Position numbers and translations under genes: made by a program
The notes under the pieces: model-generated
Database searches by the model: none
What the model was told of the DNA's origin: nothing
What the model saw: only the letters and a program-made list of their open reading frames with translations
Source of the DNA: Microlunatus phosphovorus NM-1
Lineage (GTDB): Bacteria > Actinomycetota > Actinomycetes > Propionibacteriales > Propionibacteriaceae
Direction: 5' to 3'
DNA length: 64,000 nucleotides
NCBI RefSeq assembly: GCF_000270245.1
Contig: NC_015635.1
Location: 2,976,001 to 3,040,000 of the forward strand
Part shown: positions 8,933-17,932 of the stretch, one piece after another
Layout of the letters: every line of letters starts with the position of its first letter
Numbering within the stretch: position 1 is the first letter of the stretch

Positions 8933-10348
8933 ATGAGCAGCACGCAGACCTCATCTGCCCCGCTGAACTCACCTGGCCGGGTGATCACCGCGAGCATGGT
9001 CGGCACCACGATCGAGTTCTACGACTTCTATGTCTATGCGACCGCCGCGGTCCTGGTGTTCCCCCAGTTGTTCTTCAAGACCGGAAATCCGACCACCGCC
9101 CTGCTCGCGTCGTTCGCGGTGTTCGGCGCCGCGATGGTGGCTCGGCCGATCGGCGCAGTCTTCTTCGGTCATCTCGGCGACCGGCGCGGTCGCAAGACGA
9201 CCCTGGTGATCAGCCTGCTGGTGATGGGCATCGCGACCTTCCTGATCGGTTGCCTGCCCACCTACAGCTCAGCCGGCGTGCTGGCCCCGTTCCTGCTGCT
9301 CGTGCTGCGGCTCACCCAGGGTTTCGCGCTCGGCGGTGAGTGGTCGGGCGCCGCCCTGGTGGCCACCGAGAACGCGCCGGCCGGGAAACGCGCCTGGTAT
9401 GGCACCTTCCCGCAACTGGGGGCCCCTCTCGGTTTCATCATCGCCAACGGGATCTTCCTGATCATCAACTTCGCCCTGCCGCATCCCGACAACCCGCTGC
9501 AAAGGTCAGCTGCCTTCTTGACCTGGGGTTGGCGGGTGCCGTTCCTGTTCTCCGCCGTCATGGTGGCGGTCGGCCTGTGGGTGCGGCTGAGGCTGGTCGA
9601 GTCATCGGCGTTCCGGGCCGCTGAGGAGCATGGCGCGATCCGCAAGGTGCCGATCGGCACCACCTTCCGCTTTCACTGGCGTCAGGTGATCCTGGGCACT
9701 TTCATCATGCTGGCGACGTACGTGCTGTTCTACCTGATGTCGAGCTTCACGCTCACCTTTGGCACGGCCAAGACCGACGCGAGTCCAGGTGGGCTGGGCT
9801 TCACGTACACCGACTTCGTGATGATGCAGATCCTCGGCGTCGTCTTCTTCGGTCTGTTCACCCTGCTGTCCGGTCCGATCGCCGACCAGATCGGGCGACG
9901 GAAGCTGCTGATCTGGACCACGGCGGCGATCATCGGGTTCGGCTTGAGCTTCCCGCTGTTCCTGCATCCCCGGGCCGATCTGCTCTTCACCGGTGCGATG
10001 ACGCAGGCGTTCTTGATCTTCGGTTTCACGCTGATGGGCATCACCTTCGGCCCGATGGGCGCGCTGCTGCCGGAGCTGTTCCCGACCAACGTGCGCTACA
10101 CCGGCTCGGCCGTCGCCTACAACGTGGCCAGCATTCTCGGCGCCGCCCTCGCGCCGATCATCGCCGTGGCCCTGTGGGCAAGAGCCGGCGGCAGTATCTG
10201 GCCGGTCGGCATCTACCTGGCCGGAGCTGGGGTGCTGACTCTGATCGCGTTGCTGCTCAGCCACGAGACCAAGGACACCGACTACACCGCCGCCTCCGCG
10301 GGCGACGCCTTCGCGGCGCGGGCCCAGAATGAGTCCGCGCCGCTGTAG
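8933..10348 (+). CDS. MFS transporter, metabolite:H+ symporter (MHS) type
   Basis: A 471-residue, 12-helix transporter. The opening GTTIEFYDFYVYATAA and the loop motif GHLGDRRGRKTTL are typical of the MHS subfamily (relatives of ProP, ShiA, KgtP). LRLTQGFALGGEWSGA and the second-half motif ADQIGRRKLL are also present. It imports a small organic acid, osmolyte or similar metabolite with protons. AAGGAG at about 8922 precedes the ATG at good distance. It is divergent from the ATP-grasp pair. Confidence 0.9.
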   Translation: MSSTQTSSAPLNSPGRVITASMVGTTIEFYDFYVYATAAVLVFPQLFFKTGNPTTALLASFAVFGAAMVARPIGAVFFGHLGDRRGRKTTLVISLLVMGIATFLIGCLPTYSSAGVLAPFLLLVLRLTQGFALGGEWSGAALVATENAPAGKRAWYGTFPQLGAPLGFIIANGIFLIINFALPHPDNPLQRSAAFLTWGWRVPFLFSAVMVAVGLWVRLRLVESSAFRAAEEHGAIRKVPIGTTFRFHWRQVILGTFIMLATYVLFYLMSSFTLTFGTAKTDASPGGLGFTYTDFVMMQILGVVFFGLFTLLSGPIADQIGRRKLLIWTTAAIIGFGLSFPLFLHPRADLLFTGAMTQAFLIFGFTLMGITFGPMGALLPELFPTNVRYTGSAVAYNVASILGAALAPIIAVALWARAGGSIWPVGIYLAGAGVLTLIALLLSHETKDTDYTAASAGDAFAARAQNESAPL

Positions 10349-10423
10349 CGGTCTTCTGATCAGCGGCCCCGTTGGCCGAGTCCGGATGGATCAGCTCCGG
10401 TGTCGATTCAAATCCGGTGTCGA

Positions 10424-12142
10424 TCAGACACCGTGGTTGGCCACCATCCGGCCCTGCGGATCGACCTGGGCGCGGATCTGCTGCAACCGCTGCCATGCCT
10501 GGTGTCCGTACGCCGCCGACACCTCCACGACGTTGTCGTCGAAGTTGAGATAGCGGCCACCGGTGCCCCACGGCGCCAGGGCCTCGACCGCGCGGGTGGC
10601 ATCGGCCAGACCGATCGCGGCCGCCTCCGGGAATGGTGCGATCGCCACGAAGAAGCCGAGGTAGGTCCCCGGCAATGTCGCCACTGCTGCGTCCGCCGGG
10701 CGAGCGAGCGCCCCACCGAGGTGCCTGATCTCCGCCGCCAGCACGCTGCTGCCCGAATCGGGGCCGGCGACCGCCAGCAGCGCGTCGATGGTCTCGGGCT
10801 CGAGTTCGCTGAGCATGATCGAGTTCGACACACTCGGCGTGGGGCCCTCCGGATCCAGGTGGATCCGGGTCATCGCCGTGAGCGGGACCCGAGCGAAGGT
10901 GTCCAGCTCCGGCGCGAGTGCCCGCAACGGAGCCAGGATCTCGGCGGCCCGCTCGTCGGACTCGAGCACCGCGCCGTCGATCACCACCAGCTTGCGGCCG
11001 GAGAGGAACGGCGGCAGCTCCGGCAGCGGGGGGAAGCTCATCAGCCGGCAGGCTGTCGTCGCCGACTCCGGCGCGGTACGCGTCCACTGGGCCCAGGCCC
11101 GGGCCACCTCCGCTGCCCGCTCCCCGGGCCACAGCAGCATGCCGGCGTAGGCATCGGCGATCGGCAGCAGCTCGAATTCCAGCGCGGTGACGATGCCGAA
11201 GCTGCCGCCACCACCCTTCAGCGCCCAGAACAGGTCCGGCTCGTTCTCGGCGTCCGCGCGGACCAGTCGGCCGTCGGCGAGGACGATCTCGACCGCGGTC
11301 AGGTGATGGGCGGCCAGGCCGTGCTGGCGGGCGTACCAGGACAGCCCTCCGCCGAGCGTGTAGCCGGCCACGGCGACGTCGGGTGAGGAACCGTGCCGGG
11401 CCGCGAGTCCGTACGCGGCAGCCGCCTCGACCACCGGCTGCCACAAGGTGCCGCCGAGGACCCGGGCGATCCGCCGGTCGGCGTCGATGGTCACCCCGGT
11501 CAGCTCATGCAGCCGGATCAGCATGACGTCGGACAGGTCGGCGGCGGCGAACGGGCTGGCCCCGTGGCCGCTGCTCTGCGGCGCGATCCGCAGCCGGGCG
11601 TCGATGGCGGCGAGCACGGCCTCGACCACCTCCGCCGCCGTACGAGGCACCGCTACCGCCGCGGGCCGCTGGTCGACCTGCACCGCCCACGGCGTACGGG
11701 CCTGGTCGTAGCCGGGATCACCGGGCAGATGGATCGGGCAGCTGGTGCGTGTGAAGTCGATGGTCATCGACGTTTCCCCCTTATGAGATGTGATGGATTG
11801 ACTCGTGGTGGATTGAGCTGTCATGGATGAACCGGTGATGGGCTGAACGGTGATGGTCATGCCCGGCTGATCCAGCCGACTGACCTCGGTGACGGTGATC
11901 ATCGGGCGGATGCCGTGTTCGGCAAGCCGGTCTGCCAGCACCTCCGAGGCATCGTCGAACAGCCGCCGGTCGGTGGTGCGGACCCGAAGCTCGACCAGAT
12001 CTGCGGGCGCCAGTCCGGCGTCGGCCAGAGCCTGCTCGAGGTTCTCCAGCGCCAGGGCCAGCTGAGCGACGTGGTCGCCCTCGTGCAGCAGCAGACCGTC
12101 GGCGCCCACCGACCCCTGCGAGGGGATCTGTGTGATCGTCAT
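10424..12142 (-). CDS. Rid-like domain fused to berberine-bridge-type FAD oxidoreductase
   Basis: One continuous 572-residue frame. Residues 1 to about 105 resemble the Rid/YjgF-YER057c family (HEGDHVAQLALALENLEQAL, LAPADLVELRVRTTD, RPMITVTEVSRL). A Ser/Thr-rich, repetitive linker follows. From Met126 (position 11767) comes a full FAD-linked oxidase: PCMH-type FAD domain with SSGHGASPF (likely His-linked flavin), GYTLGGGLSWYARQHGLA and a berberine-bridge C-terminus (RYLNFDD). The second Cys attachment seen in bicovalent enzymes is absent. AAGGGGG (11776-11782) at 8 nt spacing suggests the oxidase can also start at 11767. Divergent from a LuxR regulator. Confidence 0.8.
   Translation of the reverse strand: MTITQIPSQGSVGADGLLLHEGDHVAQLALALENLEQALADAGLAPADLVELRVRTTDRRLFDDASEVLADRLAEHGIRPMITVTEVSRLDQPGMTITVQPITGSSMTAQSTTSQSITSHKGETSMTIDFTRTSCPIHLPGDPGYDQARTPWAVQVDQRPAAVAVPRTAAEVVEAVLAAIDARLRIAPQSSGHGASPFAAADLSDVMLIRLHELTGVTIDADRRIARVLGGTLWQPVVEAAAAYGLAARHGSSPDVAVAGYTLGGGLSWYARQHGLAAHHLTAVEIVLADGRLVRADAENEPDLFWALKGGGGSFGIVTALEFELLPIADAYAGMLLWPGERAAEVARAWAQWTRTAPESATTACRLMSFPPLPELPPFLSGRKLVVIDGAVLESDERAAEILAPLRALAPELDTFARVPLTAMTRIHLDPEGPTPSVSNSIMLSELEPETIDALLAVAGPDSGSSVLAAEIRHLGGALARPADAAVATLPGTYLGFFVAIAPFPEAAAIGLADATRAVEALAPWGTGGRYLNFDDNVVEVSAAYGHQAWQRLQQIRAQVDPQGRMVANHGV
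11776..11782 (-). promoter_or_regulatory. Internal ribosome binding site before the oxidase part
   Basis: AAGGGGG on the minus strand lies 8 nt before the in-frame ATG at 11767, where the FAD oxidase begins. It would let the oxidase be made separately from the Rid-oxidase fusion, because no stop codon separates the two parts. Confidence 0.5.
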
Positions 12143-12271
12143 GGCACCACCGTGCCGTTCGGCACTGACAACAGACCATCCCTGTTGTGAAGGGACTTTC
12201 ACACCTGCAGACCTGGGATGGAGGCGACCCACAGATGTCTGGGATTCCCAACCAACGCCACGGGGCCGAGA

Positions 12272-13411
12272 ATGAAAGACATGACGGGGGCACTGCTGGT
12301 CGAACGGGTCCGTCGTGACCTGGAGGTCGTGGCGCAGGGCGGCCTCGATCTGGACACGTACCTGGCCGAGTCGCTGGCCTCTCTGCAGCGGGTGGTACCG
12401 GTCGATGCCGTCTGTCTTGCGACGGTCGACCCCAGCACCCGGATCCTCACCAGCACCCGGAAGTACGGGGACCTGCGGGGCCGGGACGAGCGGGACCACG
12501 ACTGGGGCCTGATCGAGTACGGAGTGGCCGAGGAGACTGCCTTCGTCCGGATGGACGACGCCGGCGTTCGAGCTGTGGGCATGGACCAGGTCACCGGTGG
12601 CGCGGTCGAGACCTCGACCCGGATCGGTGAACTCATCAAGCCGCACTACGGGTACGGTGACGAGCTGCGCACGCTATTGGTGGACCGGGATCACCTGTGG
12701 GGTGCGGTGGCGATGTTCCGTGCCACCGACTCTCGCCCGTTCGATGCGGACGAGGTCGATTTCCTGGCGTCGCTGTCGCCGGTGCTCGGCCAGGGTGTCC
12801 GGACGGGCCTGCTGGCCTCGCTGGCGGCCTCCGCGCCGATCGACTCACCGGCGGGCCCTGCGGTGGTGATCATCGGTGACGACGACAGCGTCGTCCAGGT
12901 GAATGCGGGAGCTGATCGCTGGCTCGCCGAGCTCGTCCAGGGCAGCGCGGGTGCCGCGGCATCCGGCATCGTCGGCTCACTCGTGGGCGCCGCGCGCCGG
13001 TTTGCCCGGGGCGAGGCCTGCCAGCCCCCGCGAGCCCGGGTGCGGACCACCAGCGGCATGTGGCTGGTGCTACACGCGACTCCGCTCAGCCCGCGCAACG
13101 GCTCCACCGGAGAGGTGGTAGTCACCATCGAGGAGGCCCGCCCTCCGGAGATCGTGCCGCTGGTGGTGGCAGCCTTCGGTCTCACCGCCCGGGAACGAGA
13201 CGTCACCGCCTTGGTGCTGCAGGGCCTGGACACCAAGGAGATCGGCGCCATGCTGCACCTGTCGGCCTGGACGATCCAGGACCACCTGAAGTCGATCTTC
13301 GAAAAGGCGTCCGTACGCAGTCGACGCGAGTTGATCGCCCGAATCTACTTCGACCAGTACGTGCCGCGGATGGGCCGCGAGGTCGGCCCCAGCGGCTGGT
13401 TCGCCGGCTGA
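12272..13411 (+). CDS. GAF-domain LuxR-type transcriptional regulator
   Basis: About 379 residues. An N-terminal GAF-like sensor region (LLVERVRRDLEVVAQ, VPVDAVCLATVDPSTRIL, HLWGAVAMFR) is followed by a PAS-like middle and a C-terminal LuxR HTH (FGLTARERDVTALVLQGLDT, LSAWTIQDHLKSIFEKA). The start at ATG 12272 drops 18 residues of poor coding quality upstream. It is divergent from the Rid-oxidase gene with a 129-bp shared promoter region, so it is probably that gene's regulator. A paralogue of the same architecture lies at 40503-41528. Confidence 0.85.
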   Translation: MKDMTGALLVERVRRDLEVVAQGGLDLDTYLAESLASLQRVVPVDAVCLATVDPSTRILTSTRKYGDLRGRDERDHDWGLIEYGVAEETAFVRMDDAGVRAVGMDQVTGGAVETSTRIGELIKPHYGYGDELRTLLVDRDHLWGAVAMFRATDSRPFDADEVDFLASLSPVLGQGVRTGLLASLAASAPIDSPAGPAVVIIGDDDSVVQVNAGADRWLAELVQGSAGAAASGIVGSLVGAARRFARGEACQPPRARVRTTSGMWLVLHATPLSPRNGSTGEVVVTIEEARPPEIVPLVVAAFGLTARERDVTALVLQGLDTKEIGAMLHLSAWTIQDHLKSIFEKASVRSRRELIARIYFDQYVPRMGREVGPSGWFAG

Positions 13412-13420
13412 CCGACCCGC

Positions 13421-15505
13421 TCAGCTGATCCGGAACACCCGCGCGGTCAGTCCAACGCCGTGCGGCTGGATCGTCAACCGGTCCGCCTCCCAGGTCAGCG
13501 ACCAGTCCGGCAGCGAAGCCGGGTAGACCGTCGAGATCGGGGCCTTCGGTCCGAGGTCGAGCGTCACCGGATCGTGCCCGCCCGGCTGGGTGAACCAGAC
13601 GTACAGATAGCTGGCATGGGGTGCCCGCAGCCCGAGCATCACGACGGGATCCTGGCTGGTCGGCAGCCCCACCGGCCAGAACGGCACCGCCTGTCCGAGG
13701 TCGACCCGCAGTCCCTCGTACGCCTGCACGCCCTCCCGCACCAGTCCGAGCTCCGCCTCACTCATCCGGTTCAGGTGGCCGGACAGATAGACCCGTCCGG
13801 CCAGTCCGGTGATCATGCAGAAGGCGATCTCCTCCGGCGTCATACCGGGCTGGGGATAGGCCCAGTTGCCGGCCTGCTCCGGTGTGACCGATGCCGGCGC
13901 CGCCGCGGCGATCGGCACGTACAGCGCCGGATCCATCTGATCCGAGGTCGACTGCAGCTCGAGCAGCGACAGCAGCGCATAGTCCATCCGCATCGCACCG
14001 GACGAGCAGTTCTCGATCACCACCTCGGGATGGCGGTCGCGTACCCCACGCAGCCAGTCCAGCTGGGCCCGATTCTGCTGCAGCAGTCCGTCGCCGACGC
14101 TGAAGGCGTCCCGGTCGGTGCCGGCACCGGGAGTCACGTTGTAGTCGAGCTTGAAGAATCGGACACCATAACCCTCGACCAGACGGTCAATGACCTCATC
14201 CAGGTGGGCGCGGGCCGCCGGATGGCGGAGATCCAGGAAGTAGCGGTCGTGCTCGACGATCCTGACCCCGTACCGCTGGAGGAATGCCTCGTCCGGCAAC
14301 CGGTTCGCGGCGGGACTGTGCACGCCGATCACCTCGGGCTCCACCCACAGGCCCGGCAGCATGCCTCGGCTGCGGATGTGATCGAGTACGCGCTGCAGGC
14401 CGCCGTCCGGGAAGCGCACGGTCGAGGGCTGCCAGTCCCCCACACTCGGCCACCAGTTGCCGCCGTCGTCATACCAGCCGGCGTCGATGCAGAAGTACTC
14501 CGCGCCGGTCCGGGCTGCGGCGTCGATCAGCGGTAGCAGCTTCTCGGTGGTCGGATCACCCATCAAGGCATTCATGTAGTCGTTGAAGATCACCGGCAGG
14601 TCGGGCCGGACCAGCGGTCTGCGGATCGCGCGACGGTGCTCGGTCAAGGCTGCTACGGCGCCCTGCCAACCGGCCCTGGAGACCGTGATCGAGGCCGGCA
14701 CGGTGGTGAACCGATCATCCGGAGCGAGTCGCAGCACCCATTGATGATCGAGATCATCGGGTCCGGAGAGGATCACCGCGACCTCGTCGAGTCCGATCCA
14801 GCGGCTGTCGACTTCCCAGCACCAGGCGCCGTTGTGCTCGATCTGCCAGCCGATCGCGCGTCCGGTGGCCAGATTGTCGATCACGGCCGTCGGCAACTGC
14901 TGACCCGTCGACCAGGTCGAGGTGCTGACCGCGGCAACCGAGCTGCGTGACTCGATGTCCCAGTCCGGCCGGCCGATCCGGCCCAGGCCCTCGTCGGCGC
15001 GGAGCCGGGTCTGGGTCCACCGGCTCTCGGCACACCAGCTGTTCCGAGCCGAATGCAGCACCAGGTCATCCAGTCGCTCGCCGTCGTCGAGCACGCAACC
15101 GAGCGCCAGCGAGCTGAGCAGCTGGATCAGGTGGACGGATTGGGAGGTGTTGTGGACCGTGGTTGTGGTCTGAAAGCCCGCCACGCCGGCGTACGCGGTC
15201 AACGTGGTGCTGACCTGCAGCCCGGTGACCTCGTCGCGCTGGTCGATGATCAAGGTCTCGGCGATGTCGCCGGTCTCGGTTCGATGGCCGAGGTAGCGCA
15301 GCCGGTCACCCACGGCGGTGCTGGTGAACCGGGTATTGGTCAGCATCCGTCCCTGACCCAGCACCAGCAACTCGACCAGCGGCTGCCGCGCCGGCGTCGT
15401 GCGCTCGTGGCCGGCGACATCGAGGCTGTCGATGGTCACCGGGCGGTCCGCATCGATGCCGACGATGAGATCGATCAAGCCGTTGCCCCAGCGGATGCGT
15501 TCCAT
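13421..15505 (-). CDS. Alpha-galactosidase, glycoside hydrolase family 36
   Basis: A 694-residue GH36 enzyme. The beta-sandwich N-terminus contains WCAESRWTQTRL. The TIM barrel shows RFFKLDYNVTPGAGTD (nucleophile Asp) and VIENCSSGAMRMDYALL (acid/base Asp); YFCIDAGWYDDGGNWWPSVG is also typical. It cleaves terminal alpha-galactosyl units, likely in the cytoplasm since no signal peptide is present. The start at 15505 (MERIRWGNG) is chosen because upstream residues are Cys/Arg-rich noise. It converges with the LuxR gene with 9 bp between stops. Confidence 0.92.
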   Translation of the reverse strand: MERIRWGNGLIDLIVGIDADRPVTIDSLDVAGHERTTPARQPLVELLVLGQGRMLTNTRFTSTAVGDRLRYLGHRTETGDIAETLIIDQRDEVTGLQVSTTLTAYAGVAGFQTTTTVHNTSQSVHLIQLLSSLALGCVLDDGERLDDLVLHSARNSWCAESRWTQTRLRADEGLGRIGRPDWDIESRSSVAAVSTSTWSTGQQLPTAVIDNLATGRAIGWQIEHNGAWCWEVDSRWIGLDEVAVILSGPDDLDHQWVLRLAPDDRFTTVPASITVSRAGWQGAVAALTEHRRAIRRPLVRPDLPVIFNDYMNALMGDPTTEKLLPLIDAAARTGAEYFCIDAGWYDDGGNWWPSVGDWQPSTVRFPDGGLQRVLDHIRSRGMLPGLWVEPEVIGVHSPAANRLPDEAFLQRYGVRIVEHDRYFLDLRHPAARAHLDEVIDRLVEGYGVRFFKLDYNVTPGAGTDRDAFSVGDGLLQQNRAQLDWLRGVRDRHPEVVIENCSSGAMRMDYALLSLLELQSTSDQMDPALYVPIAAAAPASVTPEQAGNWAYPQPGMTPEEIAFCMITGLAGRVYLSGHLNRMSEAELGLVREGVQAYEGLRVDLGQAVPFWPVGLPTSQDPVVMLGLRAPHASYLYVWFTQPGGHDPVTLDLGPKAPISTVYPASLPDWSLTWEADRLTIQPHGVGLTARVFRIS

Positions 15506-15632
15506 GATCACCGAACCTATCGCCGAGATCGCCGAACCCAGCTGGACACACCCTTGCCACCCCGCCAACAGATAGAGGACCATGCATTTCTGCGGGGGTC
15601 GCATTGGGTGTGCCCCGGGAAGGACTCCGATT

Positions 15633-16664
15633 GTGACCGCCGTACGTCGTCGCCCGCTGTTCCGTCGGTCCGCAGCCGCGCTGGTGGCCACCCTGGCAGT
15701 CACCGCCGGCACGGCCCTCCTAGAGCAGCCGGCGGAGGCGCATCCGAAACCACCACATTCGACATCACCGGGCCACCACAAAGTGTCGGGGTATGTCGCG
15801 CTCGGCGACTCATATGCCTCGGGTGAGGGTCTGGCGCCCTTCGTGGAGGGCACGGACGGCCCCGGCGAGTGCCACCGCTCGGCGAGCCAGAGCTACCCGG
15901 TCCGGTTGACCGACTCGAGGAAGCGTGCTTTCGACGACCTGACGTCCGTGGCGTGCTCCGGTGCGGTCATCGCGGATCTGGTGGCGACTCGACCCAACAC
16001 CACCAGGGCTCCCCAGCTGGCGGCGCTGAACCGCAAGACCGAGACCGTCACGCTCACCATAGGCGGCAACGACGCCGGCTTTCGGCTGATCTTCGGAGAC
16101 TGCGTCTACACCCCCGCCCCAGAGCTCGCACCGGTGGTGCCAGGCAGCCCGGGCTGTGCGGCCCGCGACGACCTGGTCGTCAGCACTCGGATCGCCGCGC
16201 TCACCGGCGGCCGGAATGCGCCGGACCTGCCGGACGTCTATCCGCTCCCCGATGCACTCCGCGCCATCGCCGCCGCCGCGCCGCGCGCCAAGATCTACGT
16301 CACCGGCTATCCGAAGATCTTCGGCGCCAAGATCACCAACCCACTGGGCTGCCAGGTCAGCGATCAGGCACCGCTGTTCGTCACCGCGAGCGACGCCGCC
16401 TGGGTCCGTAGCAAGGCCATGCAGCTCAACAAGGGCATCGCCTCGGCCGTGACCAAGGCGCGACGCACTGGTGTGAACGCCCACTACGTCGACGTCGCCG
16501 GTACCTTCCGCGGTCACAACCTGTGCGACAGGAAGTCCCCGTGGCTGAACGGGGTCGTGCTCAACCCGACCAACCCGCCCTCGTTCTCGCAAGCGTCCTT
16601 CCACCCCACCGCGCGCGGTCAGCAGGCCTTCGCCCACTCGCTGCCGACCAAGTCCCGCCGCTAG
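15633..16664 (+). CDS. Secreted SGNH/GDSL-type esterase or lipase
   Basis: A 343-residue exported hydrolase. The signal peptide runs from an Arg-rich start (RRRPLFRRSAAAL) to about PAEAHP. Then come block I GDSYASGEG (catalytic Ser), a conserved Cys-containing segment (SVACSGA), GGNDAGF (oxyanion Asn) and FHPTARGQQAFA (catalytic His). This layout matches secreted actinobacterial SGNH lipases. The GTG start at 15633 is chosen because GGAAGGA (15618-15624) lies 8 nt upstream. Substrate unknown; esters of lipids or polysaccharides are typical. Confidence 0.88.
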   Translation: MTAVRRRPLFRRSAAALVATLAVTAGTALLEQPAEAHPKPPHSTSPGHHKVSGYVALGDSYASGEGLAPFVEGTDGPGECHRSASQSYPVRLTDSRKRAFDDLTSVACSGAVIADLVATRPNTTRAPQLAALNRKTETVTLTIGGNDAGFRLIFGDCVYTPAPELAPVVPGSPGCAARDDLVVSTRIAALTGGRNAPDLPDVYPLPDALRAIAAAAPRAKIYVTGYPKIFGAKITNPLGCQVSDQAPLFVTASDAAWVRSKAMQLNKGIASAVTKARRTGVNAHYVDVAGTFRGHNLCDRKSPWLNGVVLNPTNPPSFSQASFHPTARGQQAFAHSLPTKSRR

Positions 16665-16676
16665 CCCAGTCCCCAC

Positions 16677-16692
16677 TGACCACGCGTGGTCA
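16677..16692. terminator. Perfect palindrome between convergent genes
   Basis: TGACCACGCGTGGTCA is a perfect 16-bp inverted repeat, overlapping the last codon of the gene that ends at 16690 and 12 bp past the SGNH stop. It most likely acts as a terminator hairpin or stem; an operator is less likely at two gene ends. Confidence 0.4.
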
Positions 16693-17037
16693 CCCCAGGA
16701 CAAGCCTGTCGCCGGTTGGTGCCGCGAGAGTGTGCCGCGGGCTGTCGGGACCGAAATACCCGTACTCGGTCTGCACGACCACCACTTTGTCGGCGTAAGC
16801 GGACATGATCAGCACCGGCACCAGTTCCCCGCTCTCGAGCCGGAGATCCCATCGCTCACTCAGGCACGACAGTCCACGGTGCTCCAGAACCTCGATCGCG
16901 TCACCCATCGTGCAGGCCGCCGCCAGCGGATAGCCGAAGAGCGTCCGGGGAACAACGGCAGGGTCGGCCCCGTCAAGGTAACCGACCAACTCGCCGTCGC
17001 TCGCCCGATAGTGCGGGATCCAGGTGCTTGGAATCAC
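16690..17037 (-). CDS. Conserved hypothetical protein, 115 aa
   Basis: A small soluble protein (WIPHYRASDGELVGYLD, TLFGYPLAAACTMGDAIEVLE, LSERWDLRLESGELVPVLI, DKVVVVQTEYGYFG). The spaced aromatic/Gly motifs and beta-rich pattern resemble a small conserved actinobacterial family of unknown function. The start is GTG at 17037. No signal peptide, membrane segment or catalytic motif is visible. Confidence 0.7.
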   Translation of the reverse strand: MIPSTWIPHYRASDGELVGYLDGADPAVVPRTLFGYPLAAACTMGDAIEVLEHRGLSCLSERWDLRLESGELVPVLIMSAYADKVVVVQTEYGYFGPDSPRHTLAAPTGDRLVLG

Positions 17038-17209
17038 CGGTCAAGTAGACCGTCCGGGGCCGGAACACTGCCACCGGATTTTCTGCCTGCCGTCCGACGA
17101 GAGCTCTTCCGCGAGAAGTGGTCGGATCTCAGATCCACCATCCCGCCGACGTAGTGTCCGACCGCACCAGCTGTAACGCTTGCTGCCGCCCAAGCGAAGA
17201 ATGTTCGTG

Positions 17210-17932
17210 ATGACGGAATCGGCCAGATCGGCCAGCCAGCCGCGGGACGTGTCGAGGATCGCCACCGAGCCCGAGGAGTTCGAGCGCTTCTATCGTGAGC
17301 ATCTCGATCTCGTACGGGCGTACTTGGCTCGCCGGGTGGACGATCCTTTCGATGTCGCGGATCTGACGGCGGACATCTTCCTCCGTGCCATCGCCGGCTC
17401 GCAGACCTACCGCCGAGACCTCGGCCCGCCGCGGGCATGGCTGATTGGGATCGCCCGCAACACTCTTGGCGACCATCGACGCTCCCGCGCCCGAGGCGCT
17501 GCCGCAGTCCAGCGGCTCGGTGCGCGCCGCATGCTCGATGCCGACGCAACCGAGCGGATAGTCGAACGCGTTGCGGCCGAATCCGAGGCGAGGGCGCTGC
17601 TCGCCGCGATCGCCGAGCTACCCGCTTCCCTCCAGAGCGTCGTCGAACTCATCGCCGTAGACGACCTGTCCCCTGCCGAAGCCGCGCGGGTGCTCGGCAT
17701 CAGCCCGGGCGCAGCCCGCGTCCGCTATCACCGCGCTCGCGGAGCGCGGAATACCCGCGGACATCACCTATCTGCCGGCGGGCAAGCAGTGTGCCCCCAA
17801 TCGGTACACGGCCGTCTCCGGTCCCGGACTGATGCTCGGCGTCGGGCAGAACATGTTCGAGGTCACGATCCCGGCGGGGGCCGTCGGCAAAGGCGACACA
17901 TTCGTCATGTCGGCATCGGTGGTGCCGATTGA
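17210..17932 (+). CDS. ECF-type RNA polymerase sigma factor with abnormal C-terminus
   Basis: Region 2 (EFERFYREHLDLVRAYLARR, DVADLTADIFLRAI, GPPRAWLIGIARNTLGDHRR) and region 4 (LPASLQSVVELIAVDDLSPAEAARVLGISPGAARVRYHRAR) are intact. From about position 17735 the frame runs into Arg/His/Gly-rich noise to the stop at 17932. Another frame there carries the end of an unrelated secreted protein. The sigma domains may still be functional with a foreign tail. The start at ATG 17210 is favoured over TTG 17180 and ATG 17201 because CGAAGA lies 9 nt upstream. No adjacent anti-sigma gene remains. Confidence 0.75.
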   Translation: MTESARSASQPRDVSRIATEPEEFERFYREHLDLVRAYLARRVDDPFDVADLTADIFLRAIAGSQTYRRDLGPPRAWLIGIARNTLGDHRRSRARGAAAVQRLGARRMLDADATERIVERVAAESEARALLAAIAELPASLQSVVELIAVDDLSPAEAARVLGISPGAARVRYHRARGARNTRGHHLSAGGQAVCPQSVHGRLRSRTDARRRAEHVRGHDPGGGRRQRRHIRHVGIGGAD

